A DNA stretch of 27,538 nucleotides from Promethearchaeota archaeon (GCA_030620005.1 JAUXAJ010000030.1:1-27538), one strand, 5' to 3'. Positions 7,997-17,396 are shown, counted from the stretch's first letter. Numbers and translations are program-made. Notes: a model not told the origin generated them from the letters alone.

Positions 7997-8947
7997 GTGA
8001 TAAAAATTACCGAGAAAATGAATTTTCTGTTTATAATAACAGACCAGCAGAGGAAAGATCACTTGAGTTGTTACAATGATAAAATGATTTTAAAAACACC
8101 AAATATAGATAAGATAGCAGAAAAAGGCGTTAAATTTACAAGATTCTATTGTAATAACCCAATTTGCATGCCTAACAGGAGTACCATGTATACGGGACAA
8201 TACCCATCAACCCATGGAGTGATATCTAACGGAAGAAATTTACCTCAAAATACCAAAACATTTGTTGATTTGTTATTAGAATCAGGGCAATATCATACTG
8301 CCAGCTTTGGAAAGATTCATTTGAATTATTTTGGAATTCCAAATAAACAATTTACTAATCCAATTGAAAGTCAAGAATTTGCCCAACCAGATAAATATCC
8401 TAAATTGACCAATTACGCGCCTTATTTTGGATTAGAAGAAGTTAAATTAGTATCAGGGCATGGCTTTTTATGTGGTCATCCTGACTACCTAAATTGGGTA
8501 AAATCAAAAATAGAAAACGACGATTCCTTAGGGAAACCGCTTCGCATGAGGCCAAGACATCCGTTAAAAAGCATTTATAATAAAATAACCGGAAGCTTTA
8601 TCCCGGATGAGTCTACTTTAAAATTACAGGTGATAAAGCATAAAGTGCCAGTGGAATTGTACTCAACGACTTTCGTGAAAGAATTTACTATTAATTTTTT
8701 AGAGAAATTTGCTGCTGGTGAATATACAAGAGAAAACTTTTTTGTTTTTTGTTCGTTTCCCGACCCTCACCATCCATTTTCGCCGCCTGATAAGTATTTT
8801 GGGATGTATGAACCTGAAGATGTGATTTTAACTGAATCTTTTAACGACAATCACGAAAAGAGTCCTCAATTCATGAAAAAGCATTATAATGAGACAATCA
8901 ATACCGATGGAACCGTAAAAGGTCTTTTCCCCCCCCTAAAAATATAA
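7997..8947 (+). CDS. Sulfatase, N-terminal part of a frameshifted gene
   Basis: This frame encodes the first 316 residues of a second sulfatase. It has MNFLFIITDQQRKDHLSCY (Ca-binding Asp), then NPICMPNRSTMYTG with the C-x-P-x-R modification site (CMPNR, 57-61; Asn replaces the common Ser/Thr), and GKIHLN. It also has FPDPHHPFSPPDKY, a segment common in heparan- and choline-sulfatase-like enzymes. The frame ends GLFPPLKI-stop directly after a run of eight C residues (8929-8936). The remaining sulfatase core continues in another frame from about 8935. The start is GTG at 7997, with AAGGA upstream, or ATG at 8018, which begins exactly at the conserved MNFLF. It probably belongs to the same functional group as the sulfatase upstream, though the two proteins are not close relatives. 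Confidence 0.85.
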   Translation: MIKITEKMNFLFIITDQQRKDHLSCYNDKMILKTPNIDKIAEKGVKFTRFYCNNPICMPNRSTMYTGQYPSTHGVISNGRNLPQNTKTFVDLLLESGQYHTASFGKIHLNYFGIPNKQFTNPIESQEFAQPDKYPKLTNYAPYFGLEEVKLVSGHGFLCGHPDYLNWVKSKIENDDSLGKPLRMRPRHPLKSIYNKITGSFIPDESTLKLQVIKHKVPVELYSTTFVKEFTINFLEKFAAGEYTRENFFVFCSFPDPHHPFSPPDKYFGMYEPEDVILTESFNDNHEKSPQFMKKHYNETINTDGTVKGLFPPLKI

Positions 8948-8952
8948 CAGAA

Positions 8953-9588
8953 ATGGATGCGAAACAAGTAATTGCTGCATCTTATGGGGCGGAAAAAATG
9001 ATTGATGACGCTGTTGGAGAGATTTTAGATGTTCTAGAAGAAATAGGACTGACAAATAATACAGTTGTTATTTTTACCACAGATCACGGTGAATTAGGTG
9101 GCGACCACAGGTTTTTCTTTAAGGGACCTTTTCTTTACAATGCCTTGGTAAACATTCCTTTTATTATAAAAGTACCTAACGGCATGAAAAATAAAACTAG
9201 CTCATCCTTGGCGAGCTCGATTGACATACCCGAGACAATTTTGGAATTAGCTAGCCTTCCTATCCCAGATAGCATGCAAGGAAAGAGCCTAGTTTCAATA
9301 TTAAAAGATCCAAATATAAATATAAACGAAGACATATATATTGAGATGGACGATGAGATCCTCGACGAAAAAACAAGGACTTTAATCACGGATGAGTGGA
9401 GGATCACAATTTTTAGAGAAAAAGAAAACGATGGAGAATTATACAATTTAAAAGACGATCCTAACGAAATGAATAACTTATGGAACGATAATGATTATAA
9501 AGATAAAAAAATGGAATTACTGATGGAATTGATTCGAAAATATCTAAAAGTTTACAAAAGTCCGATTGTTAGAGATTGCCAATTTTAA
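8953..9588 (+). CDS. Sulfatase, C-terminal part of a frameshifted gene
   Basis: This 211-residue frame supplies the second half of the sulfatase. VVIFTTDHGELGGDHRFFFKG contains the Asp-His metal ligands, and LYNLKDDPNEMNNLW is the typical C-terminal segment. It has no promoter or credible ribosome-binding site of its own. If the C run at 8929-8936 held nine (or six) C residues, the upstream frame would read through as PKNITEMDAKQVIAASYG into this one, giving a normal sulfatase of about 530 residues. It could be a disrupted gene, an indel in the assembly, or slippage at the homopolymer. All metal and modification residues survive when the two halves are joined, which argues for recent breakage or a sequencing error. 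Confidence 0.8.
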   Translation: MDAKQVIAASYGAEKMIDDAVGEILDVLEEIGLTNNTVVIFTTDHGELGGDHRFFFKGPFLYNALVNIPFIIKVPNGMKNKTSSSLASSIDIPETILELASLPIPDSMQGKSLVSILKDPNININEDIYIEMDDEILDEKTRTLITDEWRITIFREKENDGELYNLKDDPNEMNNLWNDNDYKDKKMELLMELIRKYLKVYKSPIVRDCQF

Positions 9589-9612
9589 ATCATTTAACTT
9601 TAGTTTTGTATT

Positions 9613-9897
9613 TTAACCTGGATAATCGCTTTTTGTTCCACAAAGAGTTGTAGTTTCTTCAATCCATTGACTTAATTCCGGATCCACTCTACAATAAGTA
9701 ACTATTTTATCCAAATCTAGAAGTTTACTAAAGCTACACTCTATTATTAAATCCCACCCGCCATAAACAGGAGTTGCGTAAGTAACTTTCCAACTTTCTC
9801 CTTCATTGGTAGATTTTAGATTTATCACTTTATTTACAACATCCCATTCCTTTCCGATAATTTTTAGGCGTACTAATATATATCCTCTATAATGCAA
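9613..9897 (-). CDS. Stand-alone Lrp/AsnC ligand-binding (RAM) domain protein
   Basis: A 94-residue protein with the beta-alpha-beta-beta-alpha-beta pattern of the AsnC C-terminal effector-binding (RAM) domain. It begins YILVRLKIIGKEWDVVNKV, continues TYATPVYGGWDLIIECSF, and ends with a 'VDPELSQWIEETTTLCG' strand similar to the TTTL ending of the family. It has no HTH. Stand-alone RAM proteins bind amino acids or small ligands and can join Lrp oligomers. The only in-frame initiator near the N terminus is TTG at 9897, so the start is less certain than the domain. The gene is convergent with the second sulfatase (24 bp between stops). Confidence 0.72.
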   Translation of the reverse strand: MHYRGYILVRLKIIGKEWDVVNKVINLKSTNEGESWKVTYATPVYGGWDLIIECSFSKLLDLDKIVTYCRVDPELSQWIEETTTLCGTKSDYPG

Positions 9898-10056
9898 TTA
9901 TAACACCTTTTTTTCTATTTTTATTGTTTTATTTATTTATATTTTTTTTTTCATTGGTAGTATTTAATAGTTATTAATAATGATTTATTTTTTTGGAAAG
10001 CAATATTATATCTATTGAAAAATTGTAATAACCTTTCAATATAAGGATTCGTAACA

Positions 10057-11817
10057 ATGGATGACAACGAGATAAAGAAAATTCTATGGATTACCGGATT
10101 AAAAAACGCTGTAGAATTTGATGGAAAACCAAATAAAAAAGCCGTAATGGGAAAATTAATGGGTAAGAGAGAAGATTTAAGGTCTCAGGCTAAAAAAATA
10201 ATGCCCCTCTTAAACCAAATTGTTGAGGATATATCAAAACTGAGTTTAGAACAACAAAAAGAAGAATTATTACGATTGGATCCACGCTCGTTAGATAAGG
10301 AAGCACCTAAAAAAGAAAAAAAAGAGCTTCCCCCATTGCCTAATCTTCACAAATATAATAAAGTCGTAATGCGTTTAGCTCCATACCCAAGTGGGGCATT
10401 ACATATTGGAAATGCTAGAATGATCGTTTTGAATAACGAATATATAAAAAAACACGATGGAGATCTAATTTTATTTTTCGACGATACAATTGGAAGTCCT
10501 AAATCATTAAGAGATAGTCCTAAAGCAAAATATGTTCTTCCTGAAGCGTATGACTTGATAAAAGAAGGTTTAGAGTGGCTTGGAGTTAAATATTCTAAAA
10601 TATTTTACAAAAGCGATCGTTTAGATATCTATTACGAGCATTGTGAGAGATTAATTAAGGAGGAGCTTTGTTATGTTTGTTTCTGTTCTGCAGGTGATTT
10701 TCGAGAAAAATATAAGAATCAAAAAAAAGAATGCCCCCATAGAAACCAATCAGTTGACAAGAATTTAAAGGAATGGCACGACATGCTAAATAAAAAGTAT
10801 CGAGAGACTGAAGCGGTTGTAAGATTAAAAACTGGGATGGAACAAAAAGATCCTGCATTAAGAGATCAAATAATCATGCGAATTTCTGAAGCGAAACATC
10901 CAAGAGTCGGGAATAAGTACATTGTTTGGCCAATGCTAGAGTTTTCTTGGGCGATTGATGATCATCTTATTGGAGTTACTCACATTTTACGAGGCTCTGA
11001 TTTATTTAAAGAAGATTTTATTGAAGCCTTTATTTGGGATTATCTTAAGTGGAAAAAAGCTGAATTTCTACATTATGGGCGATTAACTTTCCCTGATCTT
11101 AAATTAAGTAAGACTAAAGCTAGAAACAATATTCAAAACGGAATTTATGAAGGATGGAACGATCCTCGGACTTGGAGCCTGCAGTCTTTGAAAAAGAGAG
11201 GGATCCAACCGGAAGCTTTAAAAAAATCGTTGTTAGACTTAGGCATGTCGTTAACATCAATCACTTTTTCTGTTAATTGGCTGTATTCAAACAACAAGGA
11301 TTTGATCGATGAAATTTCAGATAGATACTTCTTTGTCGAAGATCCAGTTTTGATTACAATTGACAACATTCCTTTTGAAGAGTATACTGCCGAACCATTA
11401 TTATTACCATCAAATACAAAGAAAGGGAAAAGAGCGATTAAAGTAATATCTAAAGACAGTTTACTTTCATTATACATGGCCCTATCAGATGCTAGAAATC
11501 TAAAAAAGGGTCGTATTATTCGGTTAAAAGATTTAATTAATGTAGAAGTCAAATCTTTAGATGTTGATATGAAATTGATAGAAGCGAAATTTCACAGCCA
11601 AGAATTAAACCGAAAATATCCCATAATTCAATGGGTACCCGAAAAAGAAAATGTGAAGGTTCTTGTTCTAAAACCAGACGGTACGATATCTAAAGGATTT
11701 GGGGAGATAAATTTATTGAAAATTCCTATGAATAAAACCGTTCAATTTGAGAGATATGGCTTTGTAAACCCAATAAAAATGGAAGAAAACGAGTTGTTTT
11801 GTGTCTTTACTCATTAA
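10057..11817 (+). CDS. gltX: Glutamyl-tRNA synthetase (archaeal type)
   Basis: A 586-residue class Ib synthetase that charges tRNA-Glu and, in archaea without GlnRS, usually also tRNA-Gln for amidation. An N-terminal helical extension (1-100) precedes the Rossmann domain. The first signature is ALHIGNAR (114-121), with HIGN in place of HIGH. A Cys/His cluster, CYVCFC (205-210) and ECPHR (225-229), is a probable zinc site. KLSKT (349-353) replaces KMSKS, and GRLTFPDLKLSK is typical of archaeal GluRS. The last ~180 residues are the beta-barrel anticodon-binding domain of the archaeal/eukaryotic type. AAGGA at 10043-10047 lies 9 nt before the ATG. The gene appears to stand alone. Confidence 0.95.
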   Translation: MDDNEIKKILWITGLKNAVEFDGKPNKKAVMGKLMGKREDLRSQAKKIMPLLNQIVEDISKLSLEQQKEELLRLDPRSLDKEAPKKEKKELPPLPNLHKYNKVVMRLAPYPSGALHIGNARMIVLNNEYIKKHDGDLILFFDDTIGSPKSLRDSPKAKYVLPEAYDLIKEGLEWLGVKYSKIFYKSDRLDIYYEHCERLIKEELCYVCFCSAGDFREKYKNQKKECPHRNQSVDKNLKEWHDMLNKKYRETEAVVRLKTGMEQKDPALRDQIIMRISEAKHPRVGNKYIVWPMLEFSWAIDDHLIGVTHILRGSDLFKEDFIEAFIWDYLKWKKAEFLHYGRLTFPDLKLSKTKARNNIQNGIYEGWNDPRTWSLQSLKKRGIQPEALKKSLLDLGMSLTSITFSVNWLYSNNKDLIDEISDRYFFVEDPVLITIDNIPFEEYTAEPLLLPSNTKKGKRAIKVISKDSLLSLYMALSDARNLKKGRIIRLKDLINVEVKSLDVDMKLIEAKFHSQELNRKYPIIQWVPEKENVKVLVLKPDGTISKGFGEINLLKIPMNKTVQFERYGFVNPIKMEENELFCVFTH

Positions 11818-11865
11818 ACAACGGGAAAAACATTTTGAAAATATTAGTTTTTTAAAAAAATCAAT

Positions 11866-12111
11866 TTAAAAGCCGATAGATTTCATTAATTCTTGTAGAT
11901 TTTCAAAATCATTCCCAGCTATAGCTTTTTCTACACTTGAAACGAATTCAGGCTCTTTATTTTGCGTTGTTGCCATTATAACTGATACTTTTGTAACTTC
12001 TTTTATCGTGATGTAATTAATACTAGATTGCTCGACAATTGAATTGATGTTTAAAAGAGAATAGGTCGTGTCGTTTAATTCTTTTATTATCGATTGAAGT
12101 AAATTTCTCAA
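11866..12111 (-). CDS. Small hypothetical protein
   Basis: An 81-residue reading frame with an amphipathic N-terminal helix (MRNLLQSIIKELNDTTYSLL), a beta-rich middle (NYITIKEVTKVSVIMATT) and a C-terminal helix ending ENLQELMKSIGF. The only initiator is TTG at 12111; the frame stays open a further ~20 codons upstream without ATG or GTG. Composition looks protein-like rather than random, and the gene fills the space between GluRS and the GH94-like gene. I do not recognise a family. The mixed pattern would suit a small scaffold or a fragment of a longin/roadblock-like fold, but that is speculation. Confidence 0.45.
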   Translation of the reverse strand: MRNLLQSIIKELNDTTYSLLNINSIVEQSSINYITIKEVTKVSVIMATTQNKEPEFVSSVEKAIAGNDFENLQELMKSIGF

Positions 12112-12183
12112 GTTAGTATCTACTATACGCCTTTCGAACTTTACGAATTTAACAAATTTAAAATAAGATATATAAAAAAAAAA

Positions 12184-14850
12184 TTACTTTTTGATGATCC
12201 ATTTTAGTGGCTTATCTGGAGTACTCGTGCCTTTCCATGATATCTTATCTTCTTCAATAATGATTGGTATTTCTTCTTCATTTACTTTCATGGTTGTAAA
12301 TTGTTTAAGTTCTTCCATACTAAGCTTCAATGACAACTTCCAATTACCGGCTACTTGAGGTGAATACCATCCAGAATATCCGTCTTTCAATTTTTCGAAT
12401 TCAAATAAAGGAGATGTGAATTTATACTCTTCTTTCGGTAATGTTGGTGAAAATTCAATACCTTCAGCGGTAAATTCGGCTCCAATTAGATTTGTAGTAT
12501 TAAAAATAGGCCATGCGTGTGGATGTAAATTCATGACGGGGAAATCTGTCCAATTAACTCCGGCAATTGGAAGTTCTGATATGTTTTTTCTCTCATCTTC
12601 TTTAAGTATTGACTCGTCAAACCCGGTTTGACCTGGATAATTAGATAACATTGAATTATAAAAATCAGGGCCGCTCCAAATTCCATACCATACCTCTGGA
12701 TATTCTTCTGCGTGAACCGCTCGAGTATTTTTTTTCCATTCGTCAAATGCTATTTTACCATCAACTAAGGACAGCGCCCAGATTAAAGTACCATTAATTG
12801 AAAGCCAAATTCCTGCGTTAATTCCCGTTCCTAACTTACTTGATTCTAATTCTAAACCTTTACTTAGAAGCATAGCGCCAATTTTTGAAGGTTTACGAAC
12901 TAACTCGTCTATTGATTGAACTAAAATTTTCCTTTGTTCTAAATCGGCAGCACCACCGATGATCGCCCATGGTTGAGGCTCTAACCACATTTGATCTTCA
13001 CCAACCCATCCAATATCTTCTGTAAGCCACGCTCGCTTGAACCATTTGCCTGTCCATTGGGAATGAACTGCTTCACGCTGTTGTTCTGCATATTCGAAAG
13101 CTTTTTTTGCCAATTCGTTATCATCAATAAATTTTAGCATCTCTGAGTAAATTTTTAGAGTTTTTGATGCCATCGCAGCGTTTAAAACGCTTTCTCCAAC
13201 TTTTTGAACTTCCCTATGTTTTTGGGTTGATACATGTCCTATTACGACACCGTCGTTCCAATCTCCATTGGATAAACGTTGAATGCCGTGTCGTCCCGTT
13301 CCAGTTTTTTCAGTAAAGTGTTTATAACATCGTGCCAGTACAACACGTACTTTCGCTTTTTCTGCTCTTGGTCCATAAACGGGCCAAGTGAAAATTTCTT
13401 CTTCAAGAAAATCCGTATCTCGTGTTGCTAAGACATATTCACTTGCCAACCATAGCAACCACATTTCTTGATCGCTAGGTTTAAAGGGAGCAGGCATTAT
13501 TTTTCCACTACCCGTTATTCCGTAGGGGATTTCTCCGCTCTTACGCACTTCTTTTAAAGTATACCTAAGCACATTTTTAACTATTTCTGGATTACTATAC
13601 ACGAATGGTAAAGCGTGTTGTAGTGGATCACGGGCAGCCCCCTGAAATCCTATTATATATTGATAGACGTGCCCTTGAGATAGAATGTGTTCTTTAAAGA
13701 AACTATCGTAAGTTAATGCACCACGTAAATAATAATTATGCCACATTAGTTCTCGATCTATCCACATCTCATTAGGGATTTTTAATTCAATTCTATCACC
13801 TTTCCAACATTCGCTTGACTTTTTCCAGCGTTGAGACAAATCTTTTTCGTATTTACTTAAAAGAGTGTTGAGTTCAAAGCCTTCTGGAAGATATCCATAG
13901 ACAAAATATAAAGTTTGGCTAGCATCGGGTTCTAATTGTAACTTCCTTTCCAATAGCAATGCTCTTTCAGTTTCAGTAGAAGATATATTTGAGGACAAGT
14001 CTTTTTTTAGTCCATCTGGCGCTTCAACACCTCCATTGCCAAAGAATTCTGATACATTCGTACTAAATCCATCTACCTTGGCATCCAATGACACAAGAAA
14101 GGTCATGGGAGGATCTAAATCCTCAAATACTCCTTGTGGTTCAGAAGGCTTACCATTCTCGGTTGAACCTTCAATATATTTTCTTTCTAAAAGGCCTTTA
14201 CCATCTTCAACAATAGTAAACTCGTGTTTAAACTGTTCGCTGAATTCTTGCCGGATTTGCCTTGGATGTTTTTCGCTTCTTTTTAAAAGGTTTGAAGTAT
14301 ATGCATTTATTGAAAATTGATACATGTTACACCCCCAATATTCAATCCAACGCAGATCCGTTGTTACTTTACGATTATTGGTTATGGTTACTTGAGAGAT
14401 CAGGACAGGATCGTCCCCAAATGGAGCAAAAACAACTTGATCAACGGCTAAATCATGTTCTCTAACGGTTTTACGAAGGTATCCTATCCCAAAAATTCTT
14501 TCGAACGATTCTTCCTTACCCGTGTAGTATGTACTCAATACATCTTTTCCATCAGTTAAATAACCAAATCCACCAGCATAATGCCCGCGCTTAGGATCGT
14601 GTTCATTTAGATATTTAGGACTTCCTTCGTCTTGTCTTACTTGGATATAACCATAATTGGATGCCACACCAACTAACCTATCGTTTCCGACTTGATGTAG
14701 ATGTTCCGTTTTTGATCGCCAATCCTCATATAAGGGTGTTATTGCCTTAGGATCTTTTACTTGATTACATGTGTATCGATAGGCAGCTAGACCAAACTCA
14801 TCCCGAATCCACTTACCGAAATAACCTGAACCATACTCCTTTTCTTTCAT
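12184..14850 (-). CDS. GH94-like glycoside phosphorylase (GT36 superfamily)
   Basis: An 888-residue protein built like cellobiose phosphorylase. It has an N-terminal beta-sandwich (residues 1-345, with GHYAGGFGYLTDGKDVLSTYY and the long DLRWIEYWG strands), then an (alpha/alpha)6 barrel and a C-terminal beta domain. The barrel has GFQGAARDPLQHALPF (401-416), PSDQEMWLLWLASEY and RLSNGDWNDGVV (525-536); DWNDG is the signature containing the catalytic acid of GH94. Phosphorolysis conserves the glycosidic bond energy as a sugar 1-phosphate. The donor (cello-, chito-, laminari- or other oligosaccharide) cannot be read from the sequence, and GH161 or another clan GH-Q family is possible. There is no signal peptide, so it is cytosolic. 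It is transcribed away from the adjacent protease gene. Confidence 0.85.
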   Translation of the reverse strand: MKEKEYGSGYFGKWIRDEFGLAAYRYTCNQVKDPKAITPLYEDWRSKTEHLHQVGNDRLVGVASNYGYIQVRQDEGSPKYLNEHDPKRGHYAGGFGYLTDGKDVLSTYYTGKEESFERIFGIGYLRKTVREHDLAVDQVVFAPFGDDPVLISQVTITNNRKVTTDLRWIEYWGCNMYQFSINAYTSNLLKRSEKHPRQIRQEFSEQFKHEFTIVEDGKGLLERKYIEGSTENGKPSEPQGVFEDLDPPMTFLVSLDAKVDGFSTNVSEFFGNGGVEAPDGLKKDLSSNISSTETERALLLERKLQLEPDASQTLYFVYGYLPEGFELNTLLSKYEKDLSQRWKKSSECWKGDRIELKIPNEMWIDRELMWHNYYLRGALTYDSFFKEHILSQGHVYQYIIGFQGAARDPLQHALPFVYSNPEIVKNVLRYTLKEVRKSGEIPYGITGSGKIMPAPFKPSDQEMWLLWLASEYVLATRDTDFLEEEIFTWPVYGPRAEKAKVRVVLARCYKHFTEKTGTGRHGIQRLSNGDWNDGVVIGHVSTQKHREVQKVGESVLNAAMASKTLKIYSEMLKFIDDNELAKKAFEYAEQQREAVHSQWTGKWFKRAWLTEDIGWVGEDQMWLEPQPWAIIGGAADLEQRKILVQSIDELVRKPSKIGAMLLSKGLELESSKLGTGINAGIWLSINGTLIWALSLVDGKIAFDEWKKNTRAVHAEEYPEVWYGIWSGPDFYNSMLSNYPGQTGFDESILKEDERKNISELPIAGVNWTDFPVMNLHPHAWPIFNTTNLIGAEFTAEGIEFSPTLPKEEYKFTSPLFEFEKLKDGYSGWYSPQVAGNWKLSLKLSMEELKQFTTMKVNEEEIPIIIEEDKISWKGTSTPDKPLKWIIKK

Positions 14851-15026
14851 TATTTTTATCTTCTTTATTTCTTATGATTAAAGATTAACATGGAACGTTA
14901 TTATCTTCGTTAAAAAACTCAGATGTTAATAATTTTCTTGGTTTACTAAAATATTTCTTTATAAATGAATTTTTAAGTTTAAAATGTAAAAAAATAATTA
15001 AGTTAATTTCTTTTAAAATTTTAAAG

Positions 15027-16328
15027 ATGAGTGACAAAAAAGATCAAGATAATTTAAAAAACGATATGCCTTCTAAATTAGTAAAAGAAGAATTTTTGAA
15101 CGAAGTTGAAAAAAAAGCTCCATCTAAGAAAAAAATAAATTGGTCATTTTGTCCGAGTTGCGGAAATAAATTACCAAAAATCGATTCATTAAAGTTTTGT
15201 ACTCGCTGTGGAATCGATCTTCAATATTTAAAAGAACACAAAACACTACCATCGCATCAACAGCCAAGAACTTATACCCGATACGAAAGCTATCCCAACT
15301 ATCCTCAATATTCACAAGCTTCACGATATCCCGTTACCTATGGACGATACAGACCGTTAGTGGAAAAAATCTCTGATGAAGACCTTACTAACACGAAAAA
15401 CCGAAAATTATGGGGGAAGTTAGCATCTATTGGAATTCCTTTAGCTGGATTCGGTGTAATGAATCTTTTGGCAGTTGGTTTTATCATACTCTTGGCAATT
15501 TTCACGCTCGATTACGAAAGTCTATATAATTTGGCGACCAGCGATCTATTTATTATTTTAACTTCTCTATTTGAGCTGATTTTAATCGTATTTCCGTTGA
15601 TATACGTGAGAAAATACATTCAGAGGCCAAATCTTAAGAATCGGTTAATCTTATTAGGTTTCACATCAAGAGGGTACGATAGAATTAAAATCTTTAAAGA
15701 AGTGCTACTTGGCTTGAGTTTTGCTGTAATAGGTGTTTTTTTAGTAGCTTTTTCTTCCATTGCTACAGAACTCATGCTAGAGAATTTTTTTAACGTACAA
15801 ATAATAACTGATTCTGGAGATTTTCCAACTGACGATGTCGACGTAATCATTTCAGGGACTGATATTCTTGGTCTGGTTCTTATAACAGCGATGATGTTAC
15901 TTGTTGTAGGTACTACGGAAGAGATACTATTTAGAGGCTTCATGCAGAAGGGCTTGGTTAGGAATTTAGGTGAAAGATGGGGTATTATCATCACTGCAGT
16001 TATATTTGCTTCAATACATTTAATAACGCTTTTTTTTATCACACTCGACTCTCCACTCGAATTTTTTATAATATTCGTGCTAATGTTCGTACCATATTTA
16101 TCGATATCGTTCCTACTTGGTTTGTTGTTTAAGTGGAGAGACGAAAACCTAATTGCGGTTGTCATAACTCATGGAGTCTACAATTCGATAACTATTATTA
16201 TTAGTTTTCTGGCTTATAATGCCCCTCAAACATTTTTAATATTCATGTTTATCCTCTTGCTAATGGTTTCATTCTCGCTTATATTATACTTCTACTTGCA
16301 AAATTATTATCGAAATAGTACATTTTAA
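15027..16328 (+). CDS. CPBP (CAAX/Rce1-type) intramembrane metalloprotease with N-terminal zinc ribbon
   Basis: A 433-residue protein. A charged N-terminal tail leads to a zinc ribbon (CPSCG 42-46, CTRCG 58-62), then a Tyr/Pro-rich linker (about 80-110). Seven or eight membrane helices follow from about 132. The ABI/Rce1 motifs are in order: EEILFRG (298-304), FASIH (327-331) and ITHGVYNS near 382, which provide the catalytic Glu and the metal-binding or nucleophile-orienting His and Asn residues. In eukaryotes Rce1 trims prenylated CAAX proteins; in prokaryotes CPBP proteins have varied roles. The substrate here is unknown. The zinc ribbon resembles the one in the membrane protein at 5241-6302. 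ATG at 15027 is the first start in frame. Confidence 0.9.
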   Translation: MSDKKDQDNLKNDMPSKLVKEEFLNEVEKKAPSKKKINWSFCPSCGNKLPKIDSLKFCTRCGIDLQYLKEHKTLPSHQQPRTYTRYESYPNYPQYSQASRYPVTYGRYRPLVEKISDEDLTNTKNRKLWGKLASIGIPLAGFGVMNLLAVGFIILLAIFTLDYESLYNLATSDLFIILTSLFELILIVFPLIYVRKYIQRPNLKNRLILLGFTSRGYDRIKIFKEVLLGLSFAVIGVFLVAFSSIATELMLENFFNVQIITDSGDFPTDDVDVIISGTDILGLVLITAMMLLVVGTTEEILFRGFMQKGLVRNLGERWGIIITAVIFASIHLITLFFITLDSPLEFFIIFVLMFVPYLSISFLLGLLFKWRDENLIAVVITHGVYNSITIIISFLAYNAPQTFLIFMFILLLMVSFSLILYFYLQNYYRNSTF

Positions 16329-16433
16329 TATATAACAAATCAAATTTGTGATTTTTAAGAAATTTATATTTTTCATGTTGTTTTATTACTACTTACACGC
16401 ATAGAAATACAAGTTTTTAGAAGAGAAGTTCGA

Positions 16434-17294
16434 ATGAATATATTAAATAAATTTAATTCGATGGCAAAGGGAAAGAGAATTAGTATTGGAATCGGGCTAA
16501 GCGATTCGGAATTTCATAACCTTAAAATTCTAAAAGCTTCACTCCAATTATCACGTCAGAATAGTTCTCAAATATATTTATTTGGAAAGAATCCTTCAAT
16601 CTTTTCCTTGTCTAATAATCCGATTTATAAAAAGAATAAAATGGGAATCGTTTTAATTGAATGTAAAGACCCTGAAAGGGAAATAGTCGAATTTTTAAAC
16701 AATAGAACTATTAATGCTATAGTTCGAGGCTCTTTAAGCTCGAGTAAGTTCCTCGAAAATGTTAAAAAAATACTAAAAATAAAAAAAATTAACCGTTTAG
16801 CGCTAATGGAAACGATCGACGGATTTCAATTTTTTTATGGTCCAGTAGGAATAGATGAATGTAATAATTTCAATGATAAGATTGAATTCATTAATAAAGC
16901 GATAAAGGTTCTTAAATCCTTGAATATTACTCCTAAAATCAGCGTTTTAAGTGGAGGAAGAGAAGGAGACCTTGGTCGCGATGTAAACGTCGATAAAACA
17001 ATTAAAATGGCCCTCCATGTTGTTGATTATTTTAAAAAAGAAGATCCTGGCTTAGATATTTTCCACGACGAAATACTCATTGAAAATGCAATAGAAAAAG
17101 AATCAAATTTAATCATCGCGCCTGAGGGAATTTCTGGGAACTTAGTTTATCGAACTTTAGTTCATTTAGGCGGGGGAAAGGCTTATGGTGCTATCTACAT
17201 GGGTATTGATGATTTAATTGTTGATACTTCGAGAGTTGGAAATATAAATGAGATCTCAGGTGCTTTCTTGTTAGCTCTTGCGTTATCGAGATAA
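16434..17294 (+). CDS. mtxX: MtxX-like protein (methanogenesis marker protein 4)
   Basis: A 286-residue protein that I assign to the MtxX / methanogen marker 4 family, related to phosphate acetyl/butyryltransferases. Evidence: AIVRGSLSSSKFLENV (95-110), the conserved LSGGREGDLGRD (172-183) and the C-terminal EGISGNLVYRTLVHLGGG, GAIYMGIDDLIVDTSRVG. In methanogens the gene is a phylogenetic marker and sits near methyltransferase genes, but its biochemical function is not established. No methyl-coenzyme M reductase or methyltransferase genes occur in this window, so its presence does not by itself indicate methanogenesis. It follows the protease gene on the same strand after 105 bp. ATG at 16434 has AGAGAAG upstream as a possible ribosome-binding site. 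Confidence 0.82.
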   Translation: MNILNKFNSMAKGKRISIGIGLSDSEFHNLKILKASLQLSRQNSSQIYLFGKNPSIFSLSNNPIYKKNKMGIVLIECKDPEREIVEFLNNRTINAIVRGSLSSSKFLENVKKILKIKKINRLALMETIDGFQFFYGPVGIDECNNFNDKIEFINKAIKVLKSLNITPKISVLSGGREGDLGRDVNVDKTIKMALHVVDYFKKEDPGLDIFHDEILIENAIEKESNLIIAPEGISGNLVYRTLVHLGGGKAYGAIYMGIDDLIVDTSRVGNINEISGAFLLALALSR

Positions 17295-17396
17295 CTAAAT
17301 AAAGTTTTTAAAAAGGTTTTTATGTCTTTCAATTTTAAAATCCTGAACTTTTAGCATTATTAGACACGGCTCCTTAATGCTATTTGATTTCCACGA

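Noticed and set aside
15620..16165. 181-codon minus-strand frame
   Set aside because: It is antisense to the CPBP protease; its composition mirrors that gene's membrane helices.
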